From positions 1,364,001-1,428,000 of the forward strand of contig CP069419.1 of the NCBI GenBank assembly GCA_017569285.1: a stretch of 64,000 bases of DNA, written 5' to 3'. Shown here in pieces: positions 1-8,093 of the stretch. The notes beneath the pieces were generated by a model. It was not told the DNA's origin. It ran no database searches and worked only from the letters and a program-made list of their open reading frames with translations. A program made the position numbers and the translations under genes. This DNA comes from Clostridiales bacterium (GTDB taxonomy: Bacteria; Bacillota; Clostridia; Christensenellales; Aristaeellaceae). Numbering within the stretch: the stretch's first letter is position 1; every line of letters begins with the position of its first letter.

Positions 1-768
1 TATGAGGATTCCACCATCTCCGTGCAGGTAACCTCTGCAAATACGGGTTCCTGCGCCTACTGGTACAGCGATGTGAAAATCCGGGATGCGTCCCAGCTCC
101 GTACAATGTCCGCCAGCCGCTCCGGCGCGTTTGACAGCGAAAACGCCGAGCTGCGGGCGGAAACCCTGTTTGACCGTTCCTCCGCGGTCGTCATGATCAG
201 CGGGGACTTCTGGGGAAGCGCCGAGAAGCGGGGCCTCGGGTACATCGTCCGCCAGGGAGTCCTGTTCAGGGACAGCCTGGATGACGGCGGCCGCTGGGAC
301 AGCCGGCTGATGGATGTCCTGGTGATTGACGAGGACGGGGATTTCCATATCCTGGACCGTCCGGTCAAAGGATCCATCGGCGGCACGGTGGGCGGAAAGC
401 GGATCCTGCAGGCGTTCTCCTTCGGGCCCGCCCTCGTGGAAAACGGCCAGGCGTTCACCGCCTTCGAAGGCGAGCAGAAGTGGATTGACATGTCCGCCAA
501 CGACCGGCGCCAGCGGATGTGCATCTGCCAGACTGGGCCGCTGAGCTACCGGATGGTTTGCTGCGCCGGTCCTTTCCGCGGCAATTCCGGAATGACGCTG
601 CGGGAGTTTGCCGACCTGGTCGCTTCCCTGGGTGTGGAAACCGCCTACAACCTGGACGGCGGCGATTCCACCTCCCTGTTCTTCTACAAGGGACGGATCA
701 ACAATTACGGCAGCACCTCCCAGCGAAAGCTGCGGGATATTATCTACTTCGCGTCAGCGGAACAGTAA
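1..768 (+). CDS. Phosphodiester glycosidase (NAGPA-type) family protein, 5'-truncated
   Basis: The frame is open to base 1, so the true start and any signal peptide or anchor lie outside the window; an internal GTG at 22 is probably not the start. The visible 255 residues fit the phosphodiester glycosidase / N-acetylglucosamine-1-phosphodiester alpha-N-acetylglucosaminidase fold, often annotated as an exopolysaccharide biosynthesis protein. The early YxD..I.V stretch and the late motif YNLDGGDSTSLFF (near 646-684) are family hallmarks; the NLDGG loop belongs to the active site. Family members act on extracellular glycan phosphodiesters; the substrate here is unknown. The stop lies 15 bases before the next start, so it is probably the upstream gene of an operon with the Lgt-like and metallo-hydrolase genes. 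Confidence 0.8.
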   Translation, partial: YEDSTISVQVTSANTGSCAYWYSDVKIRDASQLRTMSASRSGAFDSENAELRAETLFDRSSAVVMISGDFWGSAEKRGLGYIVRQGVLFRDSLDDGGRWDSRLMDVLVIDEDGDFHILDRPVKGSIGGTVGGKRILQAFSFGPALVENGQAFTAFEGEQKWIDMSANDRRQRMCICQTGPLSYRMVCCAGPFRGNSGMTLREFADLVASLGVETAYNLDGGDSTSLFFYKGRINNYGSTSQRKLRDIIYFASAEQ

Positions 769-783
769 CCGGGAGGAATCTTT

Positions 784-1815
784 GTGAATTCAGTCATCGG
801 TTATGGAATCACCATGGCGGCAGGCCTGCTCCTGTCCGCCGTTCTTTACGTTCTCCGGGCGCGCCGGAAAGGGCTTCCGCTGTCCCGGATCCTGGCGGGG
901 ATCCCGGCCGGAATCCTCCTGGCGTATCTCTGCGCCAAACTGGTTTTCCTGGCCTTTTTCCATGTATCGGTGGAGGACCGGGGGCTCGGGATGCTGGTAC
1001 GGCTGGTTCCCGGGGAATTCTCCTTTGTCAGCGGATGCGCCGGCTTCTGCCTCGGAATCGCCCTGCCCTTCATCCGGAACCGGAGCCGGATTTCCGAAGC
1101 GCTGGATGCCTGGGCTGTTCCCGGCTGCCTGATGGCCGCTTTCGCCCGGTTCGGGGAAATCTTCCTGGACCAGTCCGGCCTGGCGGAGCTGTACGATATG
1201 GGCCTTCCCGACATCGAAGAAGGGTCCCTGCTGGCCCGATTCCCCTTTGCGGTCGGGGATGACTTCGGCATGTGGTATTTCGCCGTCAGCACGCTGACCG
1301 CGATCCTTTTCCTGGTCATCGCGCTGTTTGCCCGGCTGCGGGAAAACCGCGTGCGCGGGATTCCGGAGGATGCCGGGATGACCTTTGCCTTTGCCGCGTA
1401 CCTGATGGGCTGCGTCCGGTTCTTCCTGGAACTGCCCCGGATTGAAAGCCTGATCTTCTATTTTGTCCATGTGGAGCAGGTGCTGGCCGCCCTCGTCATG
1501 CTCTTCCTGACCGTCCGGATCTGCCGCCGGCGGAAAGCGCAGACCGGAAGGTTCCCCCGCTGGCCGCTGGTTTCCTTCTCCCTCTGCATCGTCGTCAACG
1601 GCCTCACCCAGTTCCTGCGGGACAAGCCTTCCAAATTCGAGCCCCTGATGCCGGAAGGCGTATACTGGTGGATCTGTGACCGCCTGTCGCCTTTCTGCTA
1701 CTCCGTCTATCTGCTGACCACGCTGGTGCTGGTCGTCGGATACCTGGTACTGGACGGCCGGCTTTGTGCCGGATACCGGAAAAATAACCTGTCAGGCAGG
1801 GAGGAAACCGTATGA
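784..1815 (+). CDS. Lgt-like multi-pass membrane protein (divergent prolipoprotein diacylglyceryl transferase fold)
   Basis: A GTG start is chosen because GGGAGGA lies about 6 bases upstream. The 343-residue protein has about seven hydrophobic segments. Its order matches Lgt: two N-terminal helices, the FSFVSGCAGF segment where Lgt has its H-G-G loop, RFGEIFLDQSG where Lgt has R-x-G-N-F-x-N-G-E, and RFFLELPR where Lgt has RFxIExxR. The conserved His of the loop and the Asn residues of the signature are absent, and about 70 residues with further helices are added at the C-terminus. It may therefore be a paralogue with another role rather than the housekeeping Lgt. Its stop overlaps the start of the next gene, a lipoprotein, by ATGA. 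Fold relation moderately sure; activity unknown. Confidence 0.55.
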   Translation: MNSVIGYGITMAAGLLLSAVLYVLRARRKGLPLSRILAGIPAGILLAYLCAKLVFLAFFHVSVEDRGLGMLVRLVPGEFSFVSGCAGFCLGIALPFIRNRSRISEALDAWAVPGCLMAAFARFGEIFLDQSGLAELYDMGLPDIEEGSLLARFPFAVGDDFGMWYFAVSTLTAILFLVIALFARLRENRVRGIPEDAGMTFAFAAYLMGCVRFFLELPRIESLIFYFVHVEQVLAALVMLFLTVRICRRRKAQTGRFPRWPLVSFSLCIVVNGLTQFLRDKPSKFEPLMPEGVYWWICDRLSPFCYSVYLLTTLVLVVGYLVLDGRLCAGYRKNNLSGREETV

Positions 1816-2732
1816 AAATCCGTAAAGCCATTCTCCTTCTTCTGATCCTTGTGCTGGCTTCCGGCTGCCTTGGCACGTCCGGAACGGCTGAATCCGTACC
1901 GGATCCGGAACGGGAACTGCTGCGCCTGCACCAGATCAATATCGGCAGTGCCGACGCCTACCTGCTGACCGTCGGAGACCTGGTCATCCTCGTGGACTGC
2001 GGCACCAACATCACGGTGCCGATTTCCGACAATGCGGGCAATCCCCCGCTGTTCGGCTATCTCGAGGCGTCAGGAATCGACCATGTGGATGTTCATTTTG
2101 TCACCCATTGGCACAATGACCACTGCTATAATGTGGACCGGCTGTCCGCACTGTACGGGACAGAGGACACCATTGTCTACGGTCCGTCCGCGGAGATCCT
2201 GAAAGCCCTCAGCCCCCTTCCTTTTGGTACCTACCGGCAGCTGAAGGACGGGGACCATCTGACGGTCGGCCCGCTGGATATCCTGTGTGTCAGCCCGCCT
2301 TTCAAAGAGAACCTGTCCGGGCAGAGCAACTCCCAGTCCCTGAATTTTATCGTCACCTATTACGATATCCGGATCATGTTCACCGGGGACTTCATGGACT
2401 GGTCGCTCCTCCGCCGCTGGGGAGACACCCTGGCGGATGTCGATATCCTGTCCTTCCCGCATCACGGAATCAACAACCCGATTGCCGTAACGGAACAGGT
2501 ATATATGCTCGTCAATCCCCATCTGATCCTGGTGCCGGGCGGGGAACGCGGAATCGTCCGCAATTTTGCGCTGAACAAAGCTTACGCGCAGACCGATCCG
2601 GTGATTTACTGCACCAAGGACGGGAATATCCTCGTCAGCACCGACGGAACCGGCATCTGGACTGCCACGCAGGTGGAACCCGGAACCTTCCCGCTCGGGG
2701 AACCGCTTCCGCCCCGGAAAAACGTCCGGTAA
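1812..2732 (+). CDS. Lipoprotein with ComEC/Rec2-like metallo-beta-lactamase domain
   Basis: A 306-residue protein with a lipoprotein signal peptide: basic start, hydrophobic core and the lipobox LASGC, cysteine at residue 19. The mature part is a metallo-beta-lactamase fold of the ComEC C-terminal kind. Metal ligands are visible as THWHNDH (residues 96-102), then FTGDF and FPHHG further on. In this family the domain acts as a nuclease or phosphodiesterase; here it lacks the ComEC pore and would be anchored outside the membrane, so a role in extracellular nucleic-acid or phosphodiester breakdown is an inference. The ATGA overlap with the Lgt-like gene implies translational coupling, and a strong palindromic terminator follows at 2747. 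Confidence 0.75.
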   Translation: MKIRKAILLLLILVLASGCLGTSGTAESVPDPERELLRLHQINIGSADAYLLTVGDLVILVDCGTNITVPISDNAGNPPLFGYLEASGIDHVDVHFVTHWHNDHCYNVDRLSALYGTEDTIVYGPSAEILKALSPLPFGTYRQLKDGDHLTVGPLDILCVSPPFKENLSGQSNSQSLNFIVTYYDIRIMFTGDFMDWSLLRRWGDTLADVDILSFPHHGINNPIAVTEQVYMLVNPHLILVPGGERGIVRNFALNKAYAQTDPVIYCTKDGNILVSTDGTGIWTATQVEPGTFPLGEPLPPRKNVR

Positions 2733-2746
2733 TCCCTTTGCCGTCA

Positions 2747-2769
2747 ACGGCCGCATGCGGCCGTTTTTT
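2747..2769 (+). terminator. Rho-independent terminator after the lipoprotein gene
   Basis: Perfect palindrome ACGGCCGCATGCGGCCGT (2747-2764) followed by a T run to 2769. It closes the first operon. Confidence 0.85.
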
Positions 2770-2794
2770 CTTTTGCTTTCATACGGTTCCCCCG

Positions 2795-2824
2795 TTGCGG
2801 ACTGGACGGCAGATGTTGTAAAAT
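2795..2824 (+). promoter_or_regulatory. Sigma-A-type promoter for the LRR surface protein
   Basis: TTGCGG (2795-2800) and TAAAAT (2819-2824) are 18 bases apart, downstream of the terminator and about 57 bases before the ATG at 2881. The -10 is good and the -35 only fair. Confidence 0.5.
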
Positions 2825-2880
2825 ATGAAAAGATGCAAACAGACCGGATTTTTTCCATTTGTGGGAAAAAGGAGGATAAT

Positions 2881-5754
2881 ATGAGGAAATGGATTGCATG
2901 CCTGCTGGTAATCATGCTGGCGGCAGCCGCATTCGGTACAGTCCTGGCGGACCCGGAGAAGCCCGAATGGGAGTACAGTGCGAAAGACGCGAAAATCACA
3001 AAATACAACGGTCCCGGCGGGGATGTGGTGGTCCCGGCGGAAATCGACGGAAACCCGGTCTTTTTTATCGATGGCAGCACATTTCCTTCCAGCCGGGAGG
3101 ATATCACTTCCATCACGTTCTCGAACGGGATTGAAGGCTTCTACAATGTGCTGAATACCACATACTCCCTGGAACAGATTGTCCTGCCCGACACCCTGGA
3201 AGTAATCGGCAACGGCGCACTGGGATACTGCCCGAAGCTGAAGGAAATCACTTTCCCGGCCTCCCTGCGGTTTATCAATGCCCAGCTGCTGTTCTCCATG
3301 GACAGCATGGAAACGGTCACCTTCCTGGGCGAATGCCCGGTCATCAGTGATGCGAACTCCGTGCTGTCCGGTATACCGTCCGGAGCGGTAATCCGGGTGC
3401 CGGATGACCAGGTGGATGCGTACCGTGCTGCGCTGACGGCCGTCAGCCCCGAACAGATCCAGCCGTCCGGCCGGGCCGCCGAACCGTATCATTCCCCCGA
3501 TGTGGACTTTGCCTTCGATCCGGTTTCCGGCACGATTACCGGCTGCAATACCATGCGGGGCTGGATTGAGGTTCCGGCGGAAATGGACGGAGTACCCGTC
3601 CGGGCACTGGGAACGTCCAGTTTTTCCGGCTGTACAAACCTCCATGCAATCGTTCTTCCGGACAGTCTGGAGGAAATCGGGGAATACGCCTTCGGCTGGC
3701 TGAATCATCTGACCTGGACAGAGATCCCCGCTGCGGTCAGAATACTCGGCCCGAAGGCATTCCAGTACTATAAGGGATATTATCTGGACCTGCCGGAAGG
3801 ACTGACTGAAATTCCTGCCTCATGTTTCACCGCGTCCCGGCTGCAGTCCATCACGCTCCCCTCTTCGGTCCGTACTGTCGGAGAAAGAGCTTTTTATAAC
3901 GCCTCTCTCCGGGAGGCATACCTCCCCGCCGGTCTCGAAAGCATCGGAGACGAGGCTTTTGCAGGAACCTCCCTGGAATACCTGTATTTCGACGGAGTCT
4001 CCCTGCCAAAGCTCGGGGAAAATGTCTTTCCGGAAACGCAACTGGCCGATGTGGACCTGAACTGGCGCGCATCGAAACAGGCCATGCTGGACGCCCAGGC
4101 ATACTTCGATTCCCTGGGATTCTCCGCCCGCGTCTGGCGTGCCCAGAACCCGGAAGTGAATTACCATGAAAGCCAGCTCGGCGAATACCATGACGGCCTG
4201 TTCGCCGGCTATTCCGGTACCATGGCAGCCATCCGGCCGTACGACAGCTACGACAGCGTCGAAACCACCGGCGTAGCCGACGGTGCCCTGAAGGGGAACC
4301 AGGTCGTCACGTACTTCGCGGTCTGCTATAACGACCAGGTGACTTATATCGGGAAGGAAGCCTTTGCGGACAGCATCCTGGAAAAGGCCGACCTGTTCGA
4401 CTCCGTCACCGTCATCGGCGCGGAAGCATTCCGCAATTCCCGGCTGAAGGAGATCACCATCCCGGAAAGCGTCACGGAAATCGGGAGCCGCGCGTTTGCG
4501 GACTGCCCCGCGCTGGAAACCGTCACCGTGCTGTGCGATCCGGCGGTGATTCCGGCGGACGCGTTTGACGGCAGCGGCAGTATCCGGCGCGTCCGGACCG
4601 CGGATGATGACGGATCGGACAGCATTGCGCTCTGCAGCCGCCTGGGTCTGCAGATTGCGTCCCTGACGCCGACCCCCGCGCCCACCGCGACCCCGGAACC
4701 CACTCCGGAGCCCACTCCGGAGCCCACGCCGGAACCCACTCCGGAACCCACGCCGGAACCCACCCCGGCGCCGGCGGCTCCGTCGGAGGCTGCCTGGAAC
4801 CGGTACGGCGGCGACTGGTATGTGCTGGAGATGGTCAGTGACGGCGAGGTCATGCGGCCTTCGGACTTCGGCGCCGTTATGGTCCTGTCCCTGAACCGGG
4901 ACGGTACGGCCGCCATGACCGGTACCGGCAGTGATTCATTCGGGACCTGGACCGCGGATGATGCGGGCGTCTCCGTCATCATTGACGGCAGCCCCGTGCC
5001 CGGCACCGAAGCGGATGGCATTCTGACGATGGCGATGGGCGGGATGTCCATGACCCTGAACCGGGAGGCGCCCGCGGCGCCGTTCACCCCCGCTGAAGCG
5101 GTCCAGGCCGCGGATGTGTCCGCGTTTGCGGGCACCTGGAAGGCGGCCTGGCTGTGCGGAGACGGAATGGTGATGGCGGCGGATTCCGCGCAGGCCGTGG
5201 ATTCCTGGGGAATGTTCTTCGGCTCTGCGGACCAGACTGTGACTGTATCCGGCACACACGCGGTTTACTTCGGCCATGATGAGGACTTTGCGTTTGCGAA
5301 CGGCCGGCTGGAAAACCTGGCCGGACCGGTCGAAGGTCTGGAGGATACCGGTATCTTCGATAAAATCATTACCCTGCGGGCGGACGGCATGCTGTGCCTG
5401 CAGGTCATGGGCTTTGAGATCTACATGGTGCCGGACGGCAGCGCGCCGGCCGCCCCGGCTTCGGTTCCCGCCGAAGGCGGGATCGCGATGGACGTCCGGT
5501 ATACCGCTGTACAGTATACGGTTGCCGGCGTGTCCCGGGATGCATCCATGCTGGGAGCAGAATATGCGGTGGTTTTCCACAGTAATGCCACAGTGGATTT
5601 CACCATGGCCGGATTTACCGTTTCGCTTCCATGGAGCCAGGACGGAACGGACTGCGTCATTGACTTCTCCGGAAATGCCATACGCTGTAAACCAAACGGC
5701 GAAGGCCTGGAAATGGATTATCTCGGAACCATGCTGCTGCAGATGAATCCGTAA
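2881..5754 (+). CDS. Secreted BspA-like leucine-rich-repeat surface protein with PEPT spacer
   Basis: The start at 2881 is preferred over in-frame upstream codons because AAGGAGG lies 7 bases before it and a signal peptide follows (MRKWIACLLVIMLAAAAFG, cleavage after LAD or VLA). The 957-residue protein has two blocks of BspA/TpLRR-type repeats with the I(T)LP.SLx.IGxxAFxxC pattern, residues about 50-330 and 470-580. Next comes a Pro-Glu-Pro-Thr spacer near residues 603-632, then about 320 residues made of beta-rich units with WYVLEMVSDGEV- and GTWKAAWLCGDG-like openings that look like lipocalin-type repeats (inference). No LPXTG or SLH anchor is visible. Such proteins usually bind host or particle surfaces; the ligand here is unknown. 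Confidence 0.8.
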   Translation: MRKWIACLLVIMLAAAAFGTVLADPEKPEWEYSAKDAKITKYNGPGGDVVVPAEIDGNPVFFIDGSTFPSSREDITSITFSNGIEGFYNVLNTTYSLEQIVLPDTLEVIGNGALGYCPKLKEITFPASLRFINAQLLFSMDSMETVTFLGECPVISDANSVLSGIPSGAVIRVPDDQVDAYRAALTAVSPEQIQPSGRAAEPYHSPDVDFAFDPVSGTITGCNTMRGWIEVPAEMDGVPVRALGTSSFSGCTNLHAIVLPDSLEEIGEYAFGWLNHLTWTEIPAAVRILGPKAFQYYKGYYLDLPEGLTEIPASCFTASRLQSITLPSSVRTVGERAFYNASLREAYLPAGLESIGDEAFAGTSLEYLYFDGVSLPKLGENVFPETQLADVDLNWRASKQAMLDAQAYFDSLGFSARVWRAQNPEVNYHESQLGEYHDGLFAGYSGTMAAIRPYDSYDSVETTGVADGALKGNQVVTYFAVCYNDQVTYIGKEAFADSILEKADLFDSVTVIGAEAFRNSRLKEITIPESVTEIGSRAFADCPALETVTVLCDPAVIPADAFDGSGSIRRVRTADDDGSDSIALCSRLGLQIASLTPTPAPTATPEPTPEPTPEPTPEPTPEPTPEPTPAPAAPSEAAWNRYGGDWYVLEMVSDGEVMRPSDFGAVMVLSLNRDGTAAMTGTGSDSFGTWTADDAGVSVIIDGSPVPGTEADGILTMAMGGMSMTLNREAPAAPFTPAEAVQAADVSAFAGTWKAAWLCGDGMVMAADSAQAVDSWGMFFGSADQTVTVSGTHAVYFGHDEDFAFANGRLENLAGPVEGLEDTGIFDKIITLRADGMLCLQVMGFEIYMVPDGSAPAAPASVPAEGGIAMDVRYTAVQYTVAGVSRDASMLGAEYAVVFHSNATVDFTMAGFTVSLPWSQDGTDCVIDFSGNAIRCKPNGEGLEMDYLGTMLLQMNP
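4692..4767 (+). repeat. 12-bp tandem repeat encoding PEPT units
   Basis: About six copies of a CCGGAACCCACT-like unit, in frame, encode a Pro-Glu-Pro-Thr spacer between the LRR part and the C-terminal beta-rich part of the surface protein. Copy number may vary between strains. Confidence 0.85.
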
Positions 5755-5776
5755 GTCCCCGGCCCGCCGGGGAAGA

Positions 5777-5805
5777 TTGCCTTCCCCCGGGGTTTCGGAT
5801 ATAAT
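5777..5805 (+). promoter_or_regulatory. Promoter of the nfeD-floA operon
   Basis: TTGCCT (5777-5782) and a perfect TATAAT (5800-5805) with a 17-base spacer. The -35 lies inside the GC-rich hairpin that follows the LRR gene (about 5767-5790), so termination of the upstream gene and initiation of this operon overlap. The leader to the ATG at 5955 is about 140 bases. Confidence 0.65.
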
Positions 5806-5954
5806 GGAAAGGCAAATGAACCGGCCGGATGGATTCCGGAAAAATAACGCCCCTTATTTTTCCGTTCCGGCTGTGTATTCATACGGTTCGTTCAGGTAAA
5901 ATACAGACAACGGAAGAAATCCGGATTCATATCATACGGGAAAGGAGGGTTTAT

Positions 5955-6446
5955 ATGGATCCTGTAACCGGCAACCTGATTATGATCATCGGTTTTGTCA
6001 TTGGCAGCGTACTGATCCTGCTGGAAGCGTTCATGCCGGGCTTTGGTGTGGCGGGAATCGCCGGTATCATCCTGGAAATCGTTGCGATTGTGATGACCGC
6101 CTCCCTGTACGGAACAACATGGGCCGTGATTGCCACATTTGCGGTCCTGCTGCTGATCGGCCTGGCGATACTCCTGTCTTACCGGAGCGCGATGAAGGGG
6201 CGGCTGAGCAAAAGCCCGCTGATTCTGAAAAACGAAGAATCCGCCCAACCCGTTTCGGATACAGCCGCCATGGCCGCATGGATTTCCCGCGAGGGCACCG
6301 TTGCCACGCCGCTCCGGCCCGCCGGTTTCATTGAAATCGATGGCGAACGGCTGAATGCGGCCACCACCGGGGACTTCCTGGAAAGGGGAGCTTCCGTCCT
6401 GGTCACCGGCGTGGAAGGAGATCACCTGGTCGTCTGCCGGAAGTAA
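5955..6446 (+). CDS. NfeD-family membrane protein (short form)
   Basis: The ATG at 5955 has AAAGGAGGG 7 bases upstream; the frame is open further 5' without a ribosome site. The 163-residue product has three hydrophobic segments in residues 8-75, including EAFMPGFGVAGIAG, which is typical of NfeD, and a C-terminal OB-fold region (GTVATPLRPAGFIEIDGERLNA...) as in NfeD1b proteins. It lacks the N-terminal ClpP-like protease domain of long NfeD. NfeD proteins pair with SPFH/flotillin proteins, and floA follows 40 bases later, so the two probably form a membrane microdomain complex. Confidence 0.85.
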   Translation: MDPVTGNLIMIIGFVIGSVLILLEAFMPGFGVAGIAGIILEIVAIVMTASLYGTTWAVIATFAVLLLIGLAILLSYRSAMKGRLSKSPLILKNEESAQPVSDTAAMAAWISREGTVATPLRPAGFIEIDGERLNAATTGDFLERGASVLVTGVEGDHLVVCRK

Positions 6447-6486
6447 ACCGGCGGATATCCTGAATCACTGAAGGAGGAATTCAAGA

Positions 6487-7485
6487 ATGGATCCTGTTAT
6501 TATCGCGATTATCGTTGTGGTTGTCCTGGTTGTCCTGGCCATCTTCCTGCACTTTGTTCCCATGGGCCTGTGGATTTCCGCCCTGGCCAGCGGCGTGCAC
6601 GTATCCATCGGCTCCCTGGTCGGTATGCGGATCCGCCGCATCCAGCCCTCAAAGCTGATTTATCCCCTGATCAAGGCCAATAAAGCCGGCCTGAACCTGA
6701 CCGTCAGCCAACTGGAAACCCACTACCTGGCCGGCGGTAATGTGGACCGCGTCATCAACGCCCTGATCGCCGCCCAGCGCGCCAACATCTCGATGGCCTT
6801 TGAAAAGGCCTGCGCCATCGACCTGGCCGGCCGCGATGTGTTCCAGGCGGTCCAGATGAGCGTTACCCCCAAGGTCATTGAAACCCCTGTGGTTGCCGCC
6901 ATCGCGAAGGATGGTATTGAACTGCGGGCCAAGGCCCGGGTGACCGTGCGCACCAACATCGAACGCCTGGTCGGCGGTGCCGGGGAAGAAACCGTAATCG
7001 CCCGTGTCGGTGAAGGCATTGTTACCACCGTCGGTTCCGCCGAAACCCATAAGCAGGTGCTGGAGAACCCGGACCTGATCAGCCGTACCGTGCTGGACAA
7101 GGGCCTGGATGCCGGAACCGCCTACGAAATCCTGTCCATCGATATCGCGGACGTGGACGTCGGCCGGAACGTCGGTGCCCAGCTGCAGATGGACCAGGCG
7201 GAAGCCGACCGCCGCATTGCCCAGGCGAAGGCGGAAGAACGCCGCGCCATGGCCGTTGCCCGTGAGCAGGAAATGAAAGCTTCCGTCCAGGAAATGCGCG
7301 CCAAGGTGGTCGAAGCCGAAGCCGAAGTGCCGCGCGCCATGGCCACCGCCCTGCGGGACGGCAAGATGGGCGTGCTCGACTACTACCAGATGAAGAACAC
7401 CATTGCCGATACGGAAATGCGCGAGTCCATCGCCAAGGCAAGCACTCCGCAGCAGTCCGAGTCCGCGCCCCGCGCGAAGAAATAA
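6487..7485 (+). CDS. floA: Flotillin-like protein FloA
   Basis: The 332-residue product matches the FloA (YqfA/UPF0365) family in length and layout. An N-terminal hydrophobic hairpin (residues 3-45) anchors it. The SPFH core holds the motifs [26 protein letters not shown] and [15 protein letters not shown]-terminal Glu/Ala-rich coiled coil (about residues 225-290, [11 protein letters not shown]) drives oligomerisation. FloA scaffolds functional membrane microdomains in Firmicutes. The start has GGAGGAATTCAAG upstream. It is the middle gene of nfeD-floA-small membrane protein. Confidence 0.95.
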   Translation: MDPVIIAIIVVVVLVVLAIFLHFVPMGLWISALASGVHVSIGSLVGMRIRRIQPSKLIYPLIKANKAGLNLTVSQLETHYLAGGNVDRVINALIAAQRANISMAFEKACAIDLAGRDVFQAVQMSVTPKVIETPVVAAIAKDGIELRAKARVTVRTNIERLVGGAGEETVIARVGEGIVTTVGSAETHKQVLENPDLISRTVLDKGLDAGTAYEILSIDIADVDVGRNVGAQLQMDQAEADRRIAQAKAEERRAMAVAREQEMKASVQEMRAKVVEAEAEVPRAMATALRDGKMGVLDYYQMKNTIADTEMRESIAKASTPQQSESAPRAKK

Positions 7486-7517
7486 GATGCGGAAGAACGC
7501 GGAAAGGGGGATGCTGA

Positions 7518-7985
7518 ATGGATGAGTTCGGCCCGCTTCTGATTGTCATTCTCATCTGGGTGTTCGTCGGTCTTCCGGCTGCCATGGCCAAAAAGGTCAA
7601 AGAGCAGAAAACCGCGGAAAGGCTGTCCCGTGGTGCCCGGCCGAGGCCGGACATCCGGACCGGCGGCAAATCGGTTCCGGTTTCCGCTGAACCGGTAACG
7701 CAGCCCGAAGCCTTTTCGGAACCCACCCCGCGGCTGCAGCCGACCGTATATGTGACCCCGCGGGATGACTCCATCTACCAGGGCAGCCTGAATGCCGAAA
7801 CCGGAGAGGGGTTTGATCCCTGCCACGATGAAGACCTGGAACGCCTGAACGCGGTGGAAGCCGCCCCGGCCGTCCAGCCCGTTTCAGACGTGCCCGCCCT
7901 TCCCTTCGGATGGACCGGCAGCGACATCGTCCGCGGCGTAGTCATCAGCGAAATCCTGAAAAGAAAAACACCTGCCCGGCCGTAA
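7518..7985 (+). CDS. Membrane-anchored protein of unknown function in the floA operon
   Basis: A 155-residue protein that I do not recognise as a named family. One N-terminal transmembrane segment (residues 5-23, LLIVILIWVFVGLPAAM) is followed by a basic stretch, a proline-rich linker, and a short conserved-looking tail WTGSDIVRGVVISEILKRK. GGGGGATGCTGA lies before the ATG and the gene begins 32 bases after floA, so it is probably co-transcribed and membrane-associated on the cytoplasmic side. A strong terminator follows. A role linked to FloA is inferred only from position. Confidence 0.7.
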   Translation: MDEFGPLLIVILIWVFVGLPAAMAKKVKEQKTAERLSRGARPRPDIRTGGKSVPVSAEPVTQPEAFSEPTPRLQPTVYVTPRDDSIYQGSLNAETGEGFDPCHDEDLERLNAVEAAPAVQPVSDVPALPFGWTGSDIVRGVVISEILKRKTPARP

Positions 7986-7995
7986 GCCGGGTTCC

Positions 7996-8028
7996 GGGCC
8001 GGCCGTTATGGCCGGCCCTCCTTTTTTT
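7996..8028 (+). terminator. Terminator of the nfeD-floA operon
   Basis: GGGCCGGCC (7996-8004), loop GTTAT, GGCCGGCCC (8010-8018), then a seven-T run (8022-8028). Confidence 0.9.
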
Positions 8029-8029
8029 C

Positions 8030-8058
8030 TTTTCAAAGACCCGGCTGCATGATACAAT
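8030..8058 (+). promoter_or_regulatory. Promoter of the GH31 gene
   Basis: TTTTCA (8030-8035) and TACAAT (8053-8058) with 17 bases between them, abutting the preceding terminator and 36 bases before the start codon. Confidence 0.5.
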
Positions 8059-8093
8059 CAACTCGAAATCCACTCAGCAAGTGAGGAATGACC

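Noticed and set aside
2755-2880. An upstream start of the LRR protein gene at 2755
   Set aside because: This stretch overlaps the terminator and the promoter, and a strong ribosome site plus signal peptide mark 2881.
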